This document shows positions 51,201 to 63,200 of a DNA stretch of 64,000 bases, piece by piece. The position numbers and the translations under genes were made by a program. The stretch comes from Sphaerolaimus hirsutus. Its lineage: Eukaryota; Nematoda; Chromadorea; Monhysterida; Sphaerolaimidae. The notes below the pieces were generated by a model. The model was not told where the DNA came from. It was given only the letters and a program-made list of their open reading frames with translations, and ran no database searches. The stretch spans positions 7,933,206 to 7,997,205 of the forward strand of contig OZ038459.1 in the NCBI GenBank assembly GCA_964036195.1, read 5' to 3'. Position 1 is the first letter of the stretch; each line of letters starts with the position of its first letter.

Positions 51201-54200
51201 TTGTGAACCAGCTCCTATTCCTAACCGAGGAAGAGGACAAATGTGAACGTATGTAAGTTGACGTGAAGCGTCGTCTCTAGTTGACGTTCCGTTATTTTAT
51301 CAAATGTGATTAGTTGAGTTGAAGTGAATTGACGTGAGTTAGTGTGAAGCAAATTTAGATTGTTTACCAAAGGTTTTGACGAGCGTTTTTTATTTAGACA
51401 ATTAAATACAAAGAAATAAATGTAAATAAAATATATATAAAAATATACGTAAACAAAGGAATTAATTTACAACTAAATTAATTACTTAAATAAAACGTAA
51501 AAGAAGCTCTAATTACCGGAGAAATAAGGCAATTTAAAGAAGGCACTTAATTACGACAAAAGGCGACAATTAAGTGGCGCGGTTGTGAATAAAGCACCTC
51601 AAACAGCGCAGGTGTGAAATAAAGCACTGAGGTGACTTAAAGCACCAAGCATTAAACTTAGCACCAAAAACAAGCGACTTAAGAAAGTGACTACGGCGCT
51701 TATTTAGATCCTAGGAAGAGATTCGTGTGAAGTTGACGAGGTTGCAAACACTCCCCGATTTTAGCTGTGAAATCGGCTTTTAAGGGCCAGACCGATGGCG
51801 ATTGGTTTGGCGCCAATCGGTCGGCTCTAATCTCCGATTTTTACCCAACATTTCCAATTGTGAAAGTTCAATCCTTGCCCGCTCGCTTCTCCGATGAAAA
51901 GCGAGCTAAACTGGCAAGATAGTGAAAATGTGAGCCAAGCCAGACAGCATTTGAAATGGCGCGCGGGCCCGGCCCCCCATTCGGGGCGGGCCCGCCGCTT
52001 AATATAAACATGACGGCGTATATGCGTGCTGCTTGTCAAGGAAATGTGGCGGAATGTGAGCAATGACTAAGATCTAAATATGTGAGCGATGTGAAGCGCA
52101 CGTTGTAAACAACATCGCTTGAGATATTAAATGGCGAATGTGAAGATGTTAGAATTGGAATGTAAATATGAATGAAGTCTTGATAAGTTGAATTAATTGA
52201 ATATAAAAGAGAACATAAGAAAGTCAACTTAAATATTATAGGTTTTTACATTTTACGATAATGTTACACACGCCCTCCCCTCGAATTAAACCCCCTCAAA
52301 GTTTGCCCTGGGGTTTTCCGCTGAAGTACGATATTTTAATTCCATTTACGCCGTTCCAGATCTTCGAGAACAACGTGGTGCTAGAGCAGGCGATGCTGGA
52401 CCGGCGGCTGGTGGAGAGTCTGGTCAACGTGCTTCTGCGCATCGCCTACAGCGAGCACGGCGAGACCGACCTGGCCGGCGTGGCCGATTGCGCGCTCGCG
52501 CTCGACTGCTGGCAATCGCTGGCAGTGAGGGTTCTGCAGACGTGCGTCGCCTGCGCCGATCCGAACAGGCACCAGGTGCCAGTTCCGAACCCTGTAAAGG
52601 ACACTGTCAAGTGTCAAAAACCCTGTGAAATGTCAGGATTCTTGTAAAAAACCCTTCAAGTGTCGTGTAAAATCTCCCTGTAACGCGCAATGTGCATCCA
52701 AATTTTATGTTTTGTATCCAAATCTTAGGTAAGATTTGGATACAAAACATAAGATTTGGATACAAAACATAATATTTGGATACTTAAATTGGATACAATA
52801 AATATACACGACGCTTAACATGGTCTTTTACATGACATGACATTTTATAGGGTATTTTGCACTGTATAATGTCTTCTGCAAGGTCTGGGACTGCCCTCAG
52901 GCTTGCGTCGATCTCGTCATGCTGCTCTTTGTGGCAGACTATCAGGTTTGATCCTTATCATTTTCCGACTGCACATAGTGGTTTCTTAAAGAACGTCCTT
53001 CTCAGGCTCGGAAGGCTTCTCACGGGTCACAAGCAAAGCAGACTATACGACGACAACTGTGCACTTTGCTGCACGTGTGGCTGCAGACAATACGTTCAAT
53101 GTACGCCGAAGAAATGGTGTCTGTAAGCAGACGGGGGAGCAGAGAGGATTTGGTTTCTAATGCCCGTGAGTTAGCTCTTGTCTACATTATTTTGTTTACT
53201 GATCCTTATTTTACCATCGATACTACCTCGTAACCGGACATAACTCTCGCAGCCAGCTTTGGCAGTCGACAAAACCTTGCTGATCTGGCTCAAACGCACA
53301 GGTCGGTCTATTTCCCCGATCCAGAATTGTTAAAAGTACTGTACTTTTTCAAAGTAAACGTAAACACAGTATTTTATTTTAGTCACCCCTGAGTACAGGA
53401 AATTTAAGGTAAATTTTTTACTTTTACACTGCATAAATGGCGAGTAAATGTGAATCGGGGATTTTTACCCGGGGAAAACGTAAAAGCGAGTTTTTTGAGT
53501 TTGACCTAGGAAAACATAAAAGTGTGTAAAAGTAAAAGTGAGTGTAGTCAGTTCTCCTACCCATCGCAACTTCGATAGTTAATGCTGCGATTTTAGCAGC
53601 CGTTTCAATTCATTTGAGTCATTTTTGTTTTTATGCACCCCATTAACTTTGCGTTTTACGTGTTCTGTACTCGCGTATTTTCTAAAAGTACTCGTAAAAG
53701 TGAGTACCGGTATTTTTCCGGATGACACGTAAACGTATTTACTCAGTACTCAAGTATACGTATTTTTCGAGTAAACGTAAATACGTTTTAGCAACTATTA
53801 CCGCCATCCCTCTACCCCAATCCCCACCTGCCTTAGTCGCTCCCACTCTGCCACATCAAATTCATCCTTCGGTTCTGTGGATCGGGCCAATCGCCGGCGA
53901 CACATGAGCGGCGACGGCACAAACTCCGCCTACGACGGGCCCGTTTCCGTGGTCGATGTGAGCGCCGCAGGCGACGGAAAAATCAGGCCGGGTATTAGTG
54001 GCAGTTTGGCTTTCCTGGGGAAGAGATTGAAAGATGGATTGACGTCTGGAGTGAGCCAGCTCAGTGTGAAGGGCATGTGAGTTGACTTGTGGTTGTTGAA
54101 TTACTTGGTTTTTACTTTTTTTATTAACAGTGTTGATAGCCCAGATTTTGTCAGCCGATACAGTAATGAAATGACTAATGATGGAAAAAGCACCGGGAAA

Positions 54201-57200
54201 TGTGGCACCGCACATCACCGGCACCGGTGCCATTTCTCAGAAGTTGACTGCTGTGAACGCCATTTCACAGATACAAGACAACGGAAACGGACGCGCACTT
54301 GGCGGCCGAGCACAACGAGCTGGTGGAGCGCTTCAAGCTGTGCCTGCAGTACTGCTCCGACGTGCTGCTGCACGCCGGCGTCGACGCGGCGGACCAGTGC
54401 GACCAGGTGCCACTCCCAGACCTTGTGAAATGCCATGTAAAATGTAAAATGTCATGTAAAGTGTCAAAAGTCATGTAAAATGCCCTGCAAAATGGCAAAC
54501 GTACGTTTGCCATTTTCCAGGTCATTTTACATGACTTAAGACACTTTACATGACATTTTCCATCTTCCAGGGCACTTTACAGGCCGTAGGACTGCCCCTG
54601 CAGGAATCACACCTGTTCCAATACTACGTGGGCATGCTGTTGACCATGGCGCGTAGCGACTCGACCAGCGACACTGCGCAGTCTTCTAGTCGACTGAACA
54701 AACGCTGGCGGACCACTACGGTGACCGCGCTGCCCGGCAGCAAGGTGGGGGACGCCTGGTGCAAGTTGTTGCAGATGTGCAAGGATAAGGTTGGGTTGAT
54801 TGTTGTTATTGGGGTTGACGAAGTAAACGCGACTTGTGAGAGGTTCCTTGGCGTGTACGTTTGATTGCCTGGTGTCAGTCCCGAGCCATGTAAAGTGTAA
54901 AGCGTCAAATGTAATGCAAGTGTAAAAATTTCAGTGATGAATTTTTTTTGTTTTGATTGACATCTGACACTTGACTTCACACTTTACAGGGCTCGGGACT
55001 GCGACCTGGCCACTCGTCGGGTCAGGGGTCTCCAGGATTTTGGCCTTCGCGGGGGCTGGATAGATAGCAAATCGCTCCTCCGGAGGGATAGATAGCTGGA
55101 AAAATTTTCTGGGGGGGGGGCTGGCGGGGGCACAATATATAGGCTTTTTCAAGGTTAAGAAGGCAGAAAGGGGAAAAAATCGCTAATAATCAGTTAAAAA
55201 TAGCCAAAAGTAGGTATAAAATGGCTAAAAATAGGTATATAACCGTGTATAAAACCGGAAAGCACGATTTTGATGGTGAAAAACTATAAAAACGTGCGAA
55301 AATTGGTGATTTTGAGCGAAAATTGGGGCAAATTTGGGGGGGGGGGGGGTCTTTGGGGGTAGTAGCCAAAAATTTTGCCTCAGGATAGATAGATAGCTGA
55401 GCGGCCTCCGGGATAGATAGATAGCTGGCCGATTTGGGGGGGGGGGCAGCCCCCCCAGCCCCCCCCCCCCCTAGGAGACCCCTGCGTCGGGTCAAATTTG
55501 ATTTGAAAAATTTACATGCAATCGCTTCAGTTGTTTTCGTGAGCATTGTAGCTGCAGCAGCTTTATCTAGCCAGTTACTTCGGTTACTTCAAAAGCATTG
55601 GTTTTCATTTTCTAGAATAAAATTTTCAGTGATAGATTCCGATTAGCATTGAAAAAATCTCTGGGAGATTTATATTTAAAAAATCACAGAAAATCTCAGA
55701 AAATATAAGATTTTCTGAGATTTATATTTTTTCCATGATTTTCCAGAGAGATTTAATTATATTTTCTTCTGATTGAGAAAATCTCTCGAGAAAATCTCTC
55801 TATATTTGCCCATTTTCACCTTCAAATTCACTAGTTCATGTGCTTTTTGCCAATTTTCATCTATTTTTAACTATTTATATATTTGCTCATATACCAATTT
55901 TGGGCTATTTTCCCTTTATTTGTAGTTTTTCGTTCCTTTTTCTGTTCTATGGCAAGAAAGAGCCAATAAAAAGTTATCTGAAATACATTTTCTGTATTCA
56001 AGTACTTTCAGGAAGTATACATAAAAGGGAGTACTGGTACGTTTTCAGAGGAAATTTAGATGTATTTACTTAGTACTCAAGTATTTGTATTTTTGAGTAA
56101 ACGTAAATATGTTTAACCCCTGGACCATACTGAACCCCTGCAGTCCCATGAAAACCCAGTGCTCAAGTATAGGGCTGTATTTAAGAGCTGAGTCTGAAAT
56201 TGGCGCTGGGTGTTGCTACTTGTGCAACGGGTAAACTTATGCACTGGGTTCTAGCTGTTTTAACAACTAAAGAGTTGACAGCATGTTTTGGAAATATAGT
56301 TATCAAATTTTGGTGAAAAAGTCATCTGATAAATTCTGTGGGGATCATCACATGTGAAAGTAATTTAGGTATTCTACTATGAGGAAAAATGTGCCAAAAC
56401 CATATTTTTGTTCATTTTTCAGATACTTAATACATGATAGTACAAAGTTAGCCATCAGAAGACAATATGCTATTATCATATGAAATTGTGAATGAAAAAG
56501 TCAAACAACACATAATGTGGTTAATTTCTACTATCAATGGTTCAAACACCTTGAAATATTGATTAAATCATACTTTGAGTTGAGAGATTTTATGAGATTT
56601 TTTTGAACTGCAAGAGATTTTCTCAGAGATTTAATTATATTTTCAAAAATGACCCAAGAGATTTGATTATATTTTTTGCTTGGGAGATTTTCTGAGATAA
56701 TATTTAATTATATTTTCTCAAAATCGGTCGTTTTTTTCAATGCTAATTCCGATTAACCTCCCCAAAAATACACTCTAAGCTGCTACAGTGAATTAGTAGT
56801 CTTTTACTTGTAGTATTAAAAAATCCTTATCTATCTAGAATCATTTTTTTGTAACTCAGACACGTCGCCTGTTAGCGCACTTGATCGCATTCACGCTGTA
56901 CGGCGCGTCTGATTCCCGCGTGGACGACGTTGTTAGGAAGGAAAGGCGGCTGTTTTTGCTGCGCGCACTGGCCAAGGAACACAACTGTTCCAGGGTTTTG
57001 AAGGCTGTCACCGATTTGAATATTGACTTTCAGTGGGTTGGGTTTGTCCCCTCTCCCCCGTTTTTTATAATTCATGTTTGGCAAAACTCAGGTTGTGTAT
57101 TTTCGTTGTGTAACTTTATCAGTTTTCAGCAGTTTTCAATATTTTGAATGTTCTGTTACCGAACCCTGAATACCTGGTCCTGGACCTTGTCAAAAACAGT

Positions 57201-60200
57201 TGTAAAAATGCAAGTTGAAATAAATTGTACAAATGGGCGAAAAGTTCTAAAAAAACTGACTTCATCAAGTCATACCTTTCCCTTTTTTGTTTTTCTCGTT
57301 ATTAACTTTTACTTGTCGCTTGACCAGTCTTTTGATCAGTTGCTTCTGAATTTTTGAAACAAAAATGTTATTTTTAATTCTCCTAATTGCAACACGTGTA
57401 AATAATTACAAAAATAAATACATACACAATCTAAAACACAAAAACCAATATTCATATCCAAACACCTCCACAGGTGCGCAATAAACTTCGCCCTCCACGA
57501 GATGGTTCTCAGCGGCGAGGCGGGCGCGTCCAATGTGCGCACCGAGGTGCAGCGGCTGCTGCGCATCTGCCGCGCGTGGAACATCCACAGCCCGCTGGTC
57601 GGCCTCGACGACAACACGCTGCGCAATGTTCTCAATGATACTAATTTGTGTGACCAGACTTATAATGTGAGGCGCCTTTTTATTTGAATTGGTGCTGATA
57701 GTTGGGTTGGGAACCCGAATCCGACTCTACTACCCGAATCTTGTACCCGGCACTAATACCCAAACCCGATCGATACCGGCAAAATTATTAGAACCTATAT
57801 CCAATACCTGATCCGAACTTTTTCGACCCGATACCTGAACCCGAAAATTTTGAATTTCCCAAACCTAGCTGATAGAACTTGCTTTTGTGTGACCCTGAAT
57901 GTCGACCTGGATAAAATGGAAGCAAATTCCACCTCTATGCGGTCCGGGTTTGAATTTGATCAAGACCACCCATCACAATCACTTTTCATTCCATCGCAAA
58001 AGAATCCCCCGCCACACCCCTCAACCCTACCCCTCCCACAGGAGCTGCGATCCGCCTGGCTGCAGCGAGTGCGCGCGGCCGCTCTCCGCTACCGTCTGCG
58101 GCACGGGTCCGCGTCGCAACCCGTGTCCGAGTCGGCCACCCAGCTCACCATCGGCGTGGTCGACGCGCAGAATGTCCCCAGGAGGGCGTTTATAAGATGG
58201 TCGAAGTTGGCCAGAGCGGCCGCTAATAGGACTAGGGATGGGTTGAAGAGATTGGCTGTGGGTTTTATGTTTTGTTTTTTTTTGTGCCTGGGATCAAGTA
58301 TAATCAACCAGTCATATTTTTTAGGGATGCCATGTTTATTGTTTAAAAAGAATGAATGAAAAATCCGCGGATACGTATTTCCTCGAAATACCCCCACTTC
58401 CTCGAAAAACTCATCCCCACTCAAAATGTGCACTATGAAAAATCACCCCGGGTTTTTTCGAGGAAATACGGTATATTATTGTTTACTTTACTAGTCTACT
58501 TTACTTTATTAGTCTTCTTTAAAACTTCACACGATTACAGAGCGATCTCGGTCACCCGTTGGCAGTGTGCCACGATGAGTTCTCCTGGCCGCAGTCGCAA
58601 GCGCTCGACCCCACTGAGGGACCGAGTCGAGAACGGAGACGCCTTACTCCATCGCATCTCTCCATCGAGAGACGATTCTTTCTACCAGGTGAATACGTTG
58701 AATGTAGGGTTCAGACAGGATTCCGATCCCGAATCACGATAATTTCCGAAATTCAGCTGCCCCGACCCCGATCCCGAAACCCTAATCCCGATCCCGTAAA
58801 ATTTAGAGCATAAGATATTAGGGTGAAAAAATGACTTTTTGCACTGAGAAATGTGAACGTAAATATCCATAGTGACTTTTAAGTGTGTTTTTAGACATTT
58901 TTTGTGAAAAATAAGAGAAAACTATACCAGAACTTTCACAAAAAAAAATCCCGATCCCGAAAAGTCGATATGACGTTTGAACTCTAGTTGAAAGCCTTTC
59001 CTATTTCTCTCTTCTTTTCTTCTTTCTCTCTTCACCCTTGTTCTTCCGTGCTCAGATCACCAGGATAAATCAGTGTCGACGCCAAGTTTTCCACTGTCGT
59101 CGATCCTGAACAGGGAAGAAGTGTCCAGCTTGGCGTCGCAAGAAGTCGACCGGTTGAGAGTCGATGAGAAAATCTTTTACGTGTCGCCAGCGAGCATTTT
59201 GCAAGCCACAGTCGAGTGCCAGGGCGAGATGTTGTTGGGAGATAGTAGGATGTATTTCGTCGGGCAAAAGTCTAGGACTACCCAGGTGTCACTCCCAGGC
59301 CCTGTAAAGTGCCATGTAAAATGTCAAATGCCATACAAAGTGTCAAAAGTCATGTAAAGTGCCCTGAAAAATAGGAAACGTACGTTGCCCATTTTGCCGG
59401 GTATTTTACATGACATTTGATACTTCGCATGACATTTGACATTTTACATGGCACTTTACAGGGTCTGGAAGTGCTTCCAGAAGAGACTGCCCGACAGCCA
59501 GCTGATTTCCATGCATTGGTTGTATTCGGATGTGACTGAGGTGTACAAGCGGCATCACGATCTGGTCGACAACGCGCTCGAGATATTCTTCAGACACGGC
59601 GACACTTTTCTTATATTTTTCAAGACCACCCAGGTGACAAGAATTTCTTTCAGGGTTAACCAGGGCCAATTTCGTTAGTGGACAAGCAAAAGTGAAGTAA
59701 ATTATTTCACTTCTCATAAATTTTTTAACTTTTTACTTGCCACTTCACTTGTCATTTTAGTCCCTACTTCCCAAATGGGGCTAATTCCGCCATTGGACAG
59801 GTAACAAGAAAAGTGATAGGTTTTTATATAAAGTCAAAAGCGGAAAGTTATGTGACAAGTACACATAGAAGTGATAAGTATTGTTAATAACAAATTTGGT
59901 TGTAAGATACTTTTTCTAGCCACGTAAAACTTTTCTTACCACTTACCACTTGCCTTGTCACACTTGTCACACTCGCTCAATCGTCACCCGCAACTTGTCA
60001 CATTTTCCCTCCCCCAAAATTCCTCAATCTGACGCCAGGACCGCGACGACTTCCTGCACCGCCTGATCAGCCCCCCGCTCGACTTGAGCAACCTGACCGC
60101 GTTGATGGACAGCGCGCTGCACCCCGCCACCCAGTGGTGGAGACAGGGAAAGATTACCAATTTTGAGTGAGTTTGGGAGTGTGGGCTTTTTTGATTGTTG

Positions 60201-63200
60201 GCTGATTTGTGGATGAATGTGTGGTATACTCGGCGGACCGCAAAATATGCCAGAATACTACCATAATTTAATGAATAAAATCTTGTGATAAATTTCGTAA
60301 TAAATTATTTCAAAGTAAAAACGAATTTTTATGAGCAAAAACTGTATAATTTTTGGTTCTCTTTTCAGATGGGTTATGGTAGGTTTGCATACTAAGTGTG
60401 ACGTCTGCCGGGTATAAATAAAAAGGTAGACTTCCACGGTGCAAATGTCTTGTTATTCTATTAGATTAGTTGATGTTTTATTCAGTAGACACAATACGAA
60501 AGTGACAGCTCAATTTTTCATCGCGCATTTACTTGTGGTTGTATGCCGTTATTGGTAGTGGTATTCCATTGCAACTTTGCCATTCTATTGGAAAAATACG
60601 GTAACCTATTCGGCGAATAAAGAAAAGTCATAGTTATTTTCAGAATATTGTTACCGTATTTCTTCTAATATTTAGAACAGCGTACTTCCAATAGAACGAC
60701 AGGTTTTGGCCCTTTTTCACCTAAGAAAAAAATAGAACGGCAGTTAAAACAAGTCGACGAAAAATAGAACGGCGCTCTTCTATTAGAAGAAATACGGTAT
60801 TAATGAAATCGTAATCATGTTTCATCAGTGCCCGACTAAGCGTAAATAGGTAGATATTTACTATCGCCAGCTTTTCACCACCGCTACCAAAAGAAATTAA
60901 CACGCTGCGACATAAACACACGGCACACACGCGCGCGCTCTAAACCCGCCAAACTCACGTTTCAAAAGTGCCCAACTCTAATATAAACAGCGCACCGAAC
61001 TCCTTCCCCCGGCATTGTACTCCCAGCGGCAAAGCGCCGCGCGTAGCTGCGTGTAGATCGGACGGTCGTTTTATACGGCCGCCCCCGATCCCCGCAGCCA
61101 GGCGCGGCGCCCTGTCCATAGGTGTGTTTAATTCGCCCAAATATAAGTTGGTTTAGTTGTGAAGTAGAAAGGTAGCTTCCTCTCAACCTTCCTTCCCTAA
61201 ACCCCTTCCCTGTGCATTGCCGGAAACGGTCTGGGTCCCTTTAAAGGGGCCTGGCCAGCTTTTTGGTGGATTATTGTGTGTTTGGTTTTTGTCGTTCTCA
61301 TTTGTCATGCGGTGAAAAGTGACAAGTCAATTTAAAACGTTTTCCCTAACATATATTTACTTGTCGCTTGATTAGACTTCTAGTCGTTCCAATTACCGTC
61401 TTTCCTCTAATAGAAAGGCGCTCTTTTATTCTTTCCGTCAACTTTTTTTACCTGCCTTCTATTGGAGACGCCGTTCTATTGAAGGGCGCCCTTCTATTTT
61501 TTCCATCAACCTTCCAGCCAATTTTTTCAAGTTCTGCCAATGCTTTTCAAAGTGTTAGGTCACAGAAAGTTCATGATGAGAATTTTTTGTTTTCACCTGT
61601 CCACTTGTACTATATATTTATTAGCTCCGCCCGCACTAGTTTTCAACCAAGTTTTGAAAAACTCATAAATCGGCTTTGAACACGATTGAGTTGATTAGAA
61701 AGCGGTGGTTGTCAACTGCAATTGATCGATCTATTAAAAATAACTCTTTATAACGGTGCTGCTTTGGTGTCCACCTGGAAGTTTGTTTTGGTCGAGTGAA
61801 AATTTCGGAAAAATCGAATCCGTTCAAAACTTATGAGTACCGTATTACATCGAATTATCGCCCCTTGAATTAACCCCCCCCCCTCGAATTGACCCCCCTC
61901 AAAATGAGCTGGGAAAATAATAAGCCCCCCCATTATTAATAATGTACGTAATAAATACGTCATGTACGCAATGTACATGATGTAAATATATTACTGTTAA
62001 TTTGCATTGCAGCTACACATAGACTAGTTTGTGTAGCTATCTACGTTTTTATGTCCAAATATATCCTGTTTGGACACATTTATTACCTGTTTCTGAAAAA
62101 ACAGACCCGAAAATTTCTGACGAAATAATATAAAAAAACCTCGAATAAACCCCCCTCGAATAAACCCCCTCAAAATTTTTCTAGCGAAACTATAAACCCC
62201 CATAAGGGTATTTTGAGGTAATACGGTATTCGAAATTTTAGTTGAAAACTAGAGGGTGTTCAAATATGTGTAATATGACACCAGTGTTGGGTCAAAAATC
62301 TACCATAACATAAATTCCTAGGCCCTTATCGACTATTCCTTCAACCCCCCCCTCACCCCCAGATACCTGATCTACCTCAACAAACTAGCGGGGCGCTCAT
62401 TCAACGACCTGATGCAATACCCAGTGTTCCCGTTCGTGCTGGCCGACTACGCGAGCTACCAGCTGGACCTGACCTCGCCGCACGCGTACAGGGACCTGAG
62501 CAAGCCGATCGCGGTGCAGGACACCAAGATGGAGCAGCACTATAAGGAGGCGTATAGGGTGGGTGGTTTTGGTGATTGGTGGAATTGATTGAGGCTGTTA
62601 CTTGAAGGCCTTGTAAAATGTGAAATGTCATGCAAAGTGTGGAAAGTCATGTAAAATGGCAAGCGGACTTTTGCCATTTTACATGACGTTTGATACTTTC
62701 ATGGCATTTGACATTTTACAGGGTCTGGCAGTGCCCCCAGGGGCCAATTCCGCTAGTGGCAAATTTTAAAACAACATTTTCGAAGTTGAGGCGACGTATT
62801 TTTAAAAGTTAGCAGTGAAATGAGACTTCAAAAGTTGCACCAAAAGTCAATTTAAAACTGAGAAGTTAAAAGTTAAAAGCAAAGTATTAGGGTGTAAACT
62901 AAGTTTCTTATCTTTTTTTGCGATCTCATACAAATATAGATTCCTGCGTTCCATTCTGTTGGAAGTTGGCCGATTTTGAAACCCTTCGAGTATGTTGGGG
63001 TTTGGGGTCTGCGCTATGACGAAAATTTTTTGTTTCCTCGAATAATCCCCCAGTCCCGAGATAAGGGGGGTCTACAAAAAGGTGGTCAATTTCAATGGCC
63101 GATGTGGACACTGACTTTTGAAGATTGATAAATCGGTCATTTATGGGCCGATTTTATTCATTCAACACTTAAAATGATCGAAGCGACCTGTAGATTTCAG

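Larger units (their letters stand above)
39988..52270 (-). mobile_element. Full-length BEL/Pao LTR retrotransposon with Env-like ORF
   Basis: 12,283 bp element in antisense orientation to LYST, in an intron. It has two 1,101-bp LTRs with TG...CA ends, a 5-bp duplication, a tRNA primer site next to the 5' LTR, Gag with three CCHC knuckles, DTG protease, RT, RNase H-like, HHCC and DDE integrase, a DUF5641-like integrase tail and an Env-like region. The domain order protease-RT-RNase H-integrase and the Pao-type RT place it in BEL/Pao (Belpaoviridae). The LTRs differ at about three positions by eye, all transitions, so insertion is recent. Coding is split over three long frames. Confidence 0.95.

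Noticed and set aside
58042..58261. Donor GG|GTTTTA for the exon at 58042
   Set aside because: Would end in phase 1 while the next exon enters in phase 0; GCT|GTGGGT fits.
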